In this document: piece after piece, positions 9,203 through 16,034 of the stretch
Numbering within the stretch: the first letter of the stretch is position 1
Layout of the letters: every line of letters starts with the position of its first letter
IMG/VR virus record: IMGVR_UViG_3300006754_000212
Location: 1 to 22,103 of that record
Direction: 5' to 3' (one strand)
DNA from: a virus
DNA length: 22,103 nucleotides
Notes under the pieces: generated by a model
What the model saw: only the letters and a program-made list of their open reading frames with translations
Told to the model about the DNA's origin: nothing
Database searches by the model: none
Translations under genes and position numbers: made by a program

Positions 9203-9400
9203 ATGACAAAAACAATAAGAGAATTAGAAAGGGAACTTTCTATAGCAAAGAAAAAGGAACGCATGGAAAATAGAAAAGACCATGTGAATAGAGACTTTGG
9301 ATTAATTGAATCTAAAGCAGTTAAAAAAGAAAGACCAACTTCAGGAGATACTCCTGATTATATTGCTCTTCCTAGCAAAAAGAAAGGAAAAGCCATCTAG
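9203..9400 (+). CDS. Short highly charged coiled-coil-like protein
   Basis: 65 residues, strongly basic. The N-terminal 25 residues (IRELERELSIAKKKERMENR) have a heptad-like pattern suggesting a helix or coiled coil. The C-terminal part is flexible and ends in KKKGKAI. It lies four bases after the previous gene and eight before the next. I see no good ribosome-binding site other than TTGATAAT, so it may be translated by coupling. Function unknown. Confidence 0.6.
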   Translation: MTKTIRELERELSIAKKKERMENRKDHVNRDFGLIESKAVKKERPTSGDTPDYIALPSKKKGKAI

Positions 9401-9408
9401 GTGATTTG

Positions 9409-10980
9409 ATGAACTTTATGGAAATATTATGGAAAGAACATGGTATGACCATAGCGAAAGCAACGACCACTTTAGGTGAGATAATGGATTATGTCGGTAA
9501 ACAAAAGTCTACATCTCTTGGTATGAGTAAAGTTGATTTAAGGGAAGCATTAACTAATTGGGGTAAAGAATATGATGAAAATGCAATGATATTTTGGACT
9601 GATAATGATATAAAGAAACCAGAAATGTTAATGGCAAGCCGCCCAAAAGATACAATTCCTCAAACGAGAAAAATACCAAAAATAAATAATAAATCATTTA
9701 TGATAGATGCATTACTTCAAATAAAAACACCAAATAATACAGTAATTATAGACAAATTAGTTGATTTATTATCTAAAGAAAAAACAGGCAGACAGAAAAT
9801 AATATCTGAAAGGGATAGAGATGATTATACTAAAACCGGTAAAAAGGGTGATGTTGAAATTAGAGAATATTCTGAACAAGAAAAAGCACTAGCCAGTTTA
9901 TTAAATGATATAGAGAAAGGATATAATTATAAAAAGAATAATAAACTATTGAGAGAACTCATTGAAAATAAAGTTTTAAGCAGTAATTATTTATCAACTA
10001 TTTCTAATGAGTTATTTAGTGAAAATAAAACTAAAAAGATACATCCTAGATTAATAGACAAATTAAAACAACCTAATATATTTAAAGCATTCATGGAATA
10101 TCTAAAATCCAAAGGAAAAAATTTACCTAGAACTTCTACTATGCGTGGCGCACTTAAAGTATTATCAGGCAAGAAAGCCGGAGGAAAAAGAATTCTTGAT
10201 GTTTTATTGAATAGACCAGAGGAATATAGATTTAATGAAGATATATATGATAATCACCTTACAACTATTAATTCATTCGTAAAGAAAAATATAGAAAATC
10301 TTGATAATACATTACAACCAATAAAGATTGATAATCAATGGAATTGGACAGATTTTTTGAGTGCAATAAGAGATAGATATAATTCTAATAGTAATTTGAC
10401 TATAGAAGAATTTGAAGGAAAGGAAATAGTTAAATTAATAAAGGAAGTATTAGAGGATATAGAAGATTTAAAACGCGCTCAAAAGGCTAAAGTAAAATTA
10501 ATAGAAATAGGTCAATCTAATGAAAAGAGTGGCACAATAAATAGTGATGATTATGATTCAACAATGGCAAGTATTGAAGTTCTAAAACAAACATATTATT
10601 TTAATAAACACATGGATGAAGCACAAAGAAAAACAGATGATAGTGCTCCTGGCAAATTAGAACAAATAAAGCCAAAGAAAACAAGTCCTGTGAATTTTCA
10701 ACAACAACAAATTTATAATGCATATAAAGACTATAAGAAGGCTATTTGGAAGGAACGCCAAGAATTAAAAGGACTCAGAGAAGAACTTGAAGAAAATGAT
10801 ACAGAGTTAAGTCGAACTTATGATAAAGAACAATTAAAATTAAATCCAAATTACATATCTAATGCTAAGTTGAAGGAAAAGATGAAGAAGACTAAATCTA
10901 GAATTGATAGAATGAGTAGAAGCATAGATAGATTAGAAGAGGATTATCCCGATATAACATTTAAGGAGGAAGAAGAATGA
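9409..10980 (+). CDS. Large Lys-rich helical protein with N-terminal Trp/Phe motif, unknown function
   Basis: 523 residues from ATG 9409, placed after a GGTGATTTG ribosome-binding site; the TTG at 9406 is part of that leader. It starts MNFMEILWKEHG, a Phe variant of the Trp motif, and carries an internal WNWTDFLSAI at about residues 310-320. The rest is Lys/Glu/Asn-rich and helical. The last 80 residues (KERQELKGLREELEEN onward) look like a coiled coil. No catalytic motif is visible. The stop overlaps the next ATG as ATGA. It could be an internal virion or scaffold-associated protein, which is inference from context only. Confidence 0.75.
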   Translation: MNFMEILWKEHGMTIAKATTTLGEIMDYVGKQKSTSLGMSKVDLREALTNWGKEYDENAMIFWTDNDIKKPEMLMASRPKDTIPQTRKIPKINNKSFMIDALLQIKTPNNTVIIDKLVDLLSKEKTGRQKIISERDRDDYTKTGKKGDVEIREYSEQEKALASLLNDIEKGYNYKKNNKLLRELIENKVLSSNYLSTISNELFSENKTKKIHPRLIDKLKQPNIFKAFMEYLKSKGKNLPRTSTMRGALKVLSGKKAGGKRILDVLLNRPEEYRFNEDIYDNHLTTINSFVKKNIENLDNTLQPIKIDNQWNWTDFLSAIRDRYNSNSNLTIEEFEGKEIVKLIKEVLEDIEDLKRAQKAKVKLIEIGQSNEKSGTINSDDYDSTMASIEVLKQTYYFNKHMDEAQRKTDDSAPGKLEQIKPKKTSPVNFQQQQIYNAYKDYKKAIWKERQELKGLREELEENDTELSRTYDKEQLKLNPNYISNAKLKEKMKKTKSRIDRMSRSIDRLEEDYPDITFKEEEE

Positions 10981-11324
10981 GATGGACATATGAACTTAGA
11001 AAAGAGGATAGTGATATTTTTGATAAGGCTAACCCAAAACAAAAGAAAAAGTTGAAGAAGTTATTACAATCAACTCAACCAACTGAATATATGGGTCAAG
11101 ACTTTACAAAGTTAGGTGACCTATTAGAAGAATTAAAAGGAATAGGTGTGAATAAATCATCTAAGAAAATGCAGAAAAAATTTGAAGCATTTGAAGAAAC
11201 AAACTTAGATATGGTTGCGGCTGCATCTGAATTAAGAAAAGAATATGAGATTCTATATCGCCAATTACGAGGGATGGTATATCCAAAGAGTAAGGGCGAC
11301 TTAGGAGATGAGAACAATGAGTGA
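10977..11324 (+). CDS. Small charged helical protein, unknown function
   Basis: 115 residues, starting MRWTYELRKEDSD (Trp motif variant). It is helical and Lys/Glu-rich, with a basic run KKKLKKLL and a C-terminal acidic tail. The ATG overlaps the previous stop as ATGA, and the end overlaps the next gene by eight bases. No recognised family. Because it joins two coiled-coil-like neighbours in one tightly coupled unit, it may act with them. Confidence 0.75.
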   Translation: MRWTYELRKEDSDIFDKANPKQKKKLKKLLQSTQPTEYMGQDFTKLGDLLEELKGIGVNKSSKKMQKKFEAFEETNLDMVAAASELRKEYEILYRQLRGMVYPKSKGDLGDENNE

Positions 11325-11556
11325 AGAAGATAGTGAAATGATGCTACTCTTGAAAGAGTTAGTAAACAAGGTAAAACAGTTAGAACAGGCTGTTTATGAT
11401 AAAGATAATCTTTTAATGAAATCTGGATATGTAGTAGTTAATTCTCCTACCCCTAGTGTTTCCGGTGGAGAAATTAATGTCGAAACCGATAAGATTGCAA
11501 AGATGGAATGGGAACAAATAAATGATATGGTTTCTAGAATAGAAGGTGGTTATTGA
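11317..11556 (+). CDS. Small coiled-coil protein with a scaffold-like C-terminal peptide
   Basis: 79 residues from ATG 11317, preferred over the in-frame ATG 11308 because GGAG at 11304-11307 is well spaced for 11317. Residues 5-32 form a likely coiled coil (LLLKELVNKVKQLEQAVYDK). A Ser/Pro/Gly linker follows, then a C-terminal helix KMEWEQINDMVSRIEGG. That C-terminus aligns residue by residue with the C-terminus of the scaffold protein (EMSWGDIHNVIAKFEE), which suggests both bind the same partner, perhaps the capsid protein. The stop TGA shares one base with the next ATG (TGATG). Confidence 0.75.
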   Translation: MSEEDSEMMLLLKELVNKVKQLEQAVYDKDNLLMKSGYVVVNSPTPSVSGGEINVETDKIAKMEWEQINDMVSRIEGGY

Positions 11557-11993
11557 TGGTAGAAAAAGTAACAAGAGAAGAAAGAATGGCGACATTAATG
11601 AAACAGGCAGCAGAAAAGGCAATAGAGATATTGAATGCTAATGATTTCAATGAAGATGATTTGTCTGGTGAAGATGTTAAGGTAAAGAAACCAAAGGCAG
11701 AAAAGGTTTCTGATGCTAAAGGCGGAGATGAACAAGCAGATAATAGAACAAGAGATGCTGTTGGTTCTGATGGTAACCAAGTAATGAAGGAAGAGCCCTA
11801 TAATGTTAATAGGGAAGGAGTAGAAGCATTAGAAGGACATGGACAATGCGATTTTCCACGTTGTCCTAAAGAGCCTAAATGGACTTGTCTTTATCATGCT
11901 GGCGGTATGTGTGAGTATCATTACAGAGAACTATCAAATAAAGACAAGATGTTTAATACAACACATCGCTGGGTTCCAATTAAAAAGAAGTGA
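11556..11993 (+). CDS. Zinc-finger protein, first of two paralogues
   Basis: 145 residues from ATG 11556 (TGATG overlap; the upstream TTG is rejected). A helical N-terminus and a disordered, charged middle precede a C-terminal zinc-binding domain. Its pattern is C98-x4-C103-x7-C111-x2-H114-x4-C119-x2-H122-x14-H137, ending HRWVPIKKK. The next gene carries the same domain with the same spacing (one ligand Cys instead of His) and the shared lead-in VEALEG, so the two are paralogues. The fold resembles B-box/treble-clef fingers by ligand spacing, but I cannot name the family. Role unknown: protein or nucleic-acid binding. Confidence 0.8.
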   Translation: MVEKVTREERMATLMKQAAEKAIEILNANDFNEDDLSGEDVKVKKPKAEKVSDAKGGDEQADNRTRDAVGSDGNQVMKEEPYNVNREGVEALEGHGQCDFPRCPKEPKWTCLYHAGGMCEYHYRELSNKDKMFNTTHRWVPIKKK

Positions 11994-11998
11994 TTAAA

Positions 11999-12259
11999 AT
12001 GAATTGGGAAAAAATTATTAAAGAAAACCCAGTAGAAGCACTAGAAGGAGTTTGGGGGACAATATCTACAATTGTAGAATGCGAATGGCCGCAATGTAAA
12101 AATGATGCTGATTGGATTTGTCATAAATGTAACATCGGTTTGTGTGAGAGTCATTTCAGATTAGGACAAAATTTGAAGTCCGTAAGCAATGACGGCTATC
12201 ATAAGTGGGTTAACAAGCATAATCCTACAAAAAAGCCATTTCCAAGAAAAAAGAAGTGA
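11999..12259 (+). CDS. Zinc-finger protein, second paralogue, with a 9-codon insert shared with a membrane-protein gene
   Basis: 86 residues from ATG 11999, with GTGATTAAAATG as ribosome-binding site; the GTG at 11990 belongs to that site. It begins MNWEKIIKENP (Trp motif), then VEALEG. Next comes WGTISTIV, encoded by a 27-bp segment identical to one in the gene at 18987, then the zinc domain: C28-x4-C33-x7-C41-x2-C44-x4-C49-x2-H52-x15-H68. Relative to the first paralogue, the hydrophobic segment replaces three residues (HGQ). The 20-bp stop/ribosome-binding/start sequence (AAAAAGAAGTGATTAAAATG) is repeated at both ends of the gene, consistent with tandem duplication. Confidence 0.8.
   Translation: MNWEKIIKENPVEALEGVWGTISTIVECEWPQCKNDADWICHKCNIGLCESHFRLGQNLKSVSNDGYHKWVNKHNPTKKPFPRKKK
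12051..12077 (+). repeat. 27-bp perfect direct repeat, copy 1 (in zinc-finger gene)
   Basis: Identical over 27 bases to 19090-19116, begins TTTGGGGGACAATATCT and contains the palindrome TACAATTGTA. It is read in the same frame as WGTISTIV in both genes. Confidence 0.9.
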
Positions 12260-12264
12260 TTAAA

Positions 12265-14778
12265 ATGGTCGGTTCTGGGGTATTCGGAAAAAAGACAGGT
12301 GCTATGGCGAAGCGTGTCCTTGACTTTTATGAGGACATACGCTATAAATATCTGTCTGCTGTAGAAGACCCTAAAGAATATGGTAATGAATGGAAGTCAG
12401 CAATTAAGACTATAAGAAATGATTTTGATTCACTTGGAGATTTTAGCGCGGAATTAAAAAAATACCTTGACGAGGACAATGTATTTAATGACGAGGTTAA
12501 TAATCCTCAATCAAATGCTGCTGAAAAATTATACAATTCAGTAAAGAAAATGCGCTTTAAATCAGATGAAATGAACGACCCCTTTGGTAAACAAATGGGG
12601 GATAAGGTAATTGAAACATTAATTAAGACTCCTTCTATTTATGCTATGTTCTTACACTACGCCCTACGCGCACATACGCATAGCATTAAAGAGGAATCTT
12701 GGGAAGCCCACGACCTAAAGCCTGATGAGATTACACAAGGGGCTAAGGGGTTAGACCTCAAATTAGATGATGTTCCTCTTTATATCATTGAACATTATGG
12801 AGATAATGCAGACACCACTAGAGTTAAAAGTAAGTTTAAGGGAGCACTAAATCTATTAGAACAAGTCTTCCTTGAATCGAATGATTCAGATAAGTGGGAT
12901 GAATTAATTGCTGTTCAAATAAAGAAGGATGATAAAGATGAGGATGAAAAAGAAGAGAAATCCGAAATTAATTTTATCGTTCCAAATAAACCAATGTATA
13001 GAATATTTGAAGTAAATGACATAAAAGAACTAAAGGGATTTAGTGGTGAATATTTAGTTCAAGAAAAATTTGATGGAATCAGAATACAAATCCATAAATC
13101 AGATAATAAGGCTAAAATCTATACTTACAATGAAAAGGATATTACAGATAAGTGTAAAGATATTGTCGAAAAAATAGAACAAAAAAGATTCGGTGATATG
13201 ATTTTAGATGCTGAATTAATTTTATATGATGGTGATGAACCATTACATAGAGCAGATACTATAGCCCATTTATTTAAGGGTAAATATAAGGATGCTACAC
13301 TTAAAGCAAGAGTTTTTGATATAATGAATCATGATGGTAAAGACCTTGCAGATGCACCACTTAGAGAAAGAATAAATATATTGTTTTATCAATTATCTCC
13401 TGGTTCATCAGACCTATTCAATTTCCCCTCAAAGAAAAATTCTAGAATTGCAGATTCAATTAAAGACATAGAAAAATATGGTAAAGATATAATGTCTTCT
13501 AAAACAGCAGAAGGAGTGGTAATAAAGGATATAGAATCAACATATTATCTTGGCAATAAAAAGAACCCAAAATGGATTAAGTGGAAGAAATTTGTAGATT
13601 TAGATGTTATTGTTTTAGATAAGAAAAAGACTAAATCTAATTTATATTCATACACTGTTGGGGTTGGCCCTCTAGATGGAGAACAAAGCAGGGAACATAA
13701 TGGAACAGAATTTGAAGGGAAAACATATTTACCTGTAGGTAAGGCTCTTAATACAAAACAATCAGTTGCTATTGGTTCAATCATTAGAGTTAAAGTAGAT
13801 GAAGTTAGAAGAAAGGGAACAGGTTATAGCCTTTATTCTGCAAAGGTAATTGAGATACCTGAAGTGGAAACACCAGAGAAATTAATAACTTTAGAACTTT
13901 TATCTAAGGAGGGAAGAAAATCACTTAAGTATGATATAGAAGATGCTTTACTTAAATATACAATAACTGATGGCATTCATGGCAAAGCAGATATTATAAT
14001 GAAATCTGATTATGAAGGATTTACCATCTATGGCTTTGAAGGAGATGAATTAATGCAGAAAAATGCTTTGGCTGATATGGATATGTGGAAGGAACAAATA
14101 ACTGAAATGATTAAATCCCACACTTCTGATGCGAGAGTTGCAATTAAGAATTTCTTAAATGAAGAAGGAAAACCAACAGAAGTAAAAGATATATTTGAGT
14201 TTATGGTTAAGAATAAACCAGAATTAACTGAAAAATTATGGGATGGACTATTTAATAAATTTTCAAAGTGGATAGATGATTATGATGATTTTATTCAAGT
14301 GTCTCCAACTACTTACAAAGATAATGATTTGAAAGTAATAAAAGATGAGGAACCAAAGAGTGATTCTGGTTCATATCGAATGTATGTTAGAAAGGATGAT
14401 AACATAGAATTTTTAATTAATTACAAAGATAAGGATATGATTTGGATAATTGATATTGAAGATACAGAAGACATATATAATTTGTTTGGTAAGGCAGGTA
14501 AGTTTCCTGCACAAATTGGAGAGAAGAGTCAACCTGATAAATTATTAGATAAAGGAGAAATAATATTTGGTGTTCAAAAGCATGGTTATCATGAATATAA
14601 AATCAATGGAGATAAATTCAAGACTAGACTACACTTTAGAGTGGTTCCTGTAAAGGATGAAGATAAATGGGTTGTATGGACTGGATTTAAACAGACGATG
14701 TTAGATTCAAAAGAAGACGAAGGCATATGGGATATTGCAAACGATAGGCATAAAAAGTTAGCCATGCAAATTGCCTAA
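12265..14778 (+). CDS. ATP-dependent DNA ligase with extra N- and C-terminal domains
   Basis: 837 residues from ATG 12265 (GTGATTAAAATG leader). Seals nicks in DNA using ATP through a lysyl-AMP intermediate. Motif I is EKFDGIR, with K268 as the predicted nucleophile. Further motifs are DAEL (E317), RVFDIMNHDGKDL (349-361), EGVVIKD (416-422) and KWIKWKK (436-442), followed by an OB-fold region to about 540. The first 240 residues are helical and could be a DNA-binding domain, ending in an acidic linker. The last 290 are unassigned; a segment near 760-800 (GVQKHGYHEYKING...LHFRV) faintly recalls LigD phosphoesterase domains, without proof. A ligase inside the head gene cluster, between zinc-finger genes and protease, is unusual. 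Confidence 0.9.
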   Translation: MVGSGVFGKKTGAMAKRVLDFYEDIRYKYLSAVEDPKEYGNEWKSAIKTIRNDFDSLGDFSAELKKYLDEDNVFNDEVNNPQSNAAEKLYNSVKKMRFKSDEMNDPFGKQMGDKVIETLIKTPSIYAMFLHYALRAHTHSIKEESWEAHDLKPDEITQGAKGLDLKLDDVPLYIIEHYGDNADTTRVKSKFKGALNLLEQVFLESNDSDKWDELIAVQIKKDDKDEDEKEEKSEINFIVPNKPMYRIFEVNDIKELKGFSGEYLVQEKFDGIRIQIHKSDNKAKIYTYNEKDITDKCKDIVEKIEQKRFGDMILDAELILYDGDEPLHRADTIAHLFKGKYKDATLKARVFDIMNHDGKDLADAPLRERINILFYQLSPGSSDLFNFPSKKNSRIADSIKDIEKYGKDIMSSKTAEGVVIKDIESTYYLGNKKNPKWIKWKKFVDLDVIVLDKKKTKSNLYSYTVGVGPLDGEQSREHNGTEFEGKTYLPVGKALNTKQSVAIGSIIRVKVDEVRRKGTGYSLYSAKVIEIPEVETPEKLITLELLSKEGRKSLKYDIEDALLKYTITDGIHGKADIIMKSDYEGFTIYGFEGDELMQKNALADMDMWKEQITEMIKSHTSDARVAIKNFLNEEGKPTEVKDIFEFMVKNKPELTEKLWDGLFNKFSKWIDDYDDFIQVSPTTYKDNDLKVIKDEEPKSDSGSYRMYVRKDDNIEFLINYKDKDMIWIIDIEDTEDIYNLFGKAGKFPAQIGEKSQPDKLLDKGEIIFGVQKHGYHEYKINGDKFKTRLHFRVVPVKDEDKWVVWTGFKQTMLDSKEDEGIWDIANDRHKKLAMQIA

Positions 14779-14784
14779 TGTCGC

Positions 14785-14800
14785 TGACTTCATATAGTCA
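14785..14800 (+). other. Short inverted repeat in the gap before the protease gene
   Basis: TGACT and AGTCA form a 5-bp stem around a 6-base loop, followed by five A and the AAGGAGAGGGGG leader of the protease gene. It lies in the 39-base gap after the ligase stop. It is short and could be chance. If real, it might affect access to the ribosome-binding site. Confidence 0.3.
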
Positions 14801-14817
14801 AAAAGGAGAGGGGGATT

Positions 14818-16029
14818 GTGTCCGAACTAGGTTTAGTGAAAAGCGATACTAATGGTGACTTTAACATATTAAAATCAGATGATTTAATTATTGGTGGGTA
14901 TGCTTCTATTGAAATTGTAGATAAACAAAATGACCTAATTACACTTGATGCACTTAATGAAGCAGTTAAGAAATATATGGAAGTCAAGAAATATAGAAAT
15001 GTAATGTCTAACCATTCAAATGTTCAAGTCGGAGATGTTATAGAAAAATATCGAGATAAAAATGGACAAGTTCATAAAACACAAGTAGATGATGTAGGAT
15101 TTTATGTTGTAATCAAATTAAGAGATGACATAGAAAAAGCAAAAGAAATTTCTAGAGGAATTAGAAAAGGAACATTACGCTCATTTAGTATAGGTGGACA
15201 AGCACTATCAAAAAGAAAGAAAACTAGCCCTGATATTGGCGAGTATAATGAAATAGATAAATTAGAACTCCATGAAGTCACAATTTGTGAAAAAGGAATA
15301 AACCCTGAAGCAAAATTTGACATTCTGAAGGAGGATAACGAAATGACCGAAAGATTGGAAAAAGCGTTGGAGGAACTTAACGACCTCATGAAGGAAGTTA
15401 ATGACCTTAAGAAAGAAGAAGGGGCTGACCCTGATTTGGATGGTAATGCAGAACTATTATCAGAAGAGCCAGATGAAGCCTCCGTAGAAGCAATGGACAC
15501 TGATGATGATTCATCAGATGCAGACGAAGACTCTGTAGAATCCATGAATAACTATGATGCAGAAACAAAGATGAGAAATGGGCCAGAAGGCCCGGTAGAA
15601 CATGGATATGGTGAAGATTTAGCCGCAGGGAAAAAGCATTCACAAGCAGGACAAGTAGGACAACTATACAAGGAGTGGACTAATAATGATTTCTCTACTT
15701 TAGACCTATCTGTTGAGAATGTAGAAAAGGCGTATGACGCTTTCAAGGCAGAACAACTTGAAAAGATGGCTTACGATACTTTGAAGTCCAAGTTCGCTGA
15801 AAGGTTTGCTAGTGAACAAACTGTCCGAAAGGCTAATGTTGCACGAAGCGAGTATGACGCAAAGAATGAGGTTGAAACCCTAAAGGAGGAGTTCGCTTCT
15901 CTTCGTAAGAGTCTAACCGAACAATCAAATGAGATTGTTAAGGCTCAAACAATAGAGGTTCCCGATTTTGATGTTAATGAAATGTCGTGGGGAGACATTC
16001 ATAATGTCATAGCAAAATTTGAGGAGTGA
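14818..16029 (+). CDS. Capsid maturation (prohead) protease fused to scaffold
   Basis: 403 residues starting at GTG 14818, behind a strong AAGGAGAGGGG leader. The N-terminal part (about 1-175) matches HK97/XkdF-type serine proteases: GGYASIEIVDKQNDLIT (26-42), probable catalytic His in SNHSN (H66), catalytic Ser in RSFSIGG (S124), and LHEVTICEKGINPEAKF (151-167). The C-terminal part is acidic and coiled-coil, typical of scaffold, and ends MSWGDIHNVIAKFEE. The protease would clear scaffold from the prohead once assembled. The gene directly precedes the major capsid protein. An internal start probably also makes the scaffold alone (separate entry). Confidence 0.88.
   Translation: MSELGLVKSDTNGDFNILKSDDLIIGGYASIEIVDKQNDLITLDALNEAVKKYMEVKKYRNVMSNHSNVQVGDVIEKYRDKNGQVHKTQVDDVGFYVVIKLRDDIEKAKEISRGIRKGTLRSFSIGGQALSKRKKTSPDIGEYNEIDKLELHEVTICEKGINPEAKFDILKEDNEMTERLEKALEELNDLMKEVNDLKKEEGADPDLDGNAELLSEEPDEASVEAMDTDDDSSDADEDSVESMNNYDAETKMRNGPEGPVEHGYGEDLAAGKKHSQAGQVGQLYKEWTNNDFSTLDLSVENVEKAYDAFKAEQLEKMAYDTLKSKFAERFASEQTVRKANVARSEYDAKNEVETLKEEFASLRKSLTEQSNEIVKAQTIEVPDFDVNEMSWGDIHNVIAKFEE
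15328..15345 (+). promoter_or_regulatory. Internal Shine-Dalgarno and start codon inside the protease gene
   Basis: AAGGAGGAT at 15328-15336 followed, eight bases after GGAGG, by ATG at 15343, in frame with the protease. It is the best ribosome-binding site in the window and lies at the protease/scaffold boundary. Confidence 0.75.
15343..16029 (+). CDS. Probable independently translated scaffold protein (nested in protease gene)
   Basis: 228 residues identical to residues 176-403 of the protease fusion, starting MTERLEKALEELNDLMKEV. It is acidic, with an N-terminal coiled coil, a disordered D/E/S-rich middle and a helical C-terminal half. It would be the core scaffold around which capsid protein assembles, in the manner of lambda Nu3 nested within gene C. 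Lysine codons change abruptly at this start: 4 AAG to 17 AAA before it, 15 AAG to 4 AAA after it. The latter matches the capsid gene (20 to 4). This suggests selection for higher expression of the nested product. That the two products coexist is inference. Confidence 0.7.
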   Translation: MTERLEKALEELNDLMKEVNDLKKEEGADPDLDGNAELLSEEPDEASVEAMDTDDDSSDADEDSVESMNNYDAETKMRNGPEGPVEHGYGEDLAAGKKHSQAGQVGQLYKEWTNNDFSTLDLSVENVEKAYDAFKAEQLEKMAYDTLKSKFAERFASEQTVRKANVARSEYDAKNEVETLKEEFASLRKSLTEQSNEIVKAQTIEVPDFDVNEMSWGDIHNVIAKFEE

Positions 16030-16034
16030 ATAAA

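Noticed and set aside
14041-14778. LigD-type 3'-phosphoesterase domain at the ligase C-terminus
   Set aside because: Only a short resemblance (VQKH...LHFR); the metal-binding His/Asp pattern cannot be confirmed by eye, so it is not claimed.
15102-15545. 147-codon open frame on the minus strand, Ser-rich
   Set aside because: It is the complement of the acidic Asp/Glu-rich protease-scaffold reading frame; Ser/Leu-rich composition is the expected shadow and there is no ribosome-binding site.
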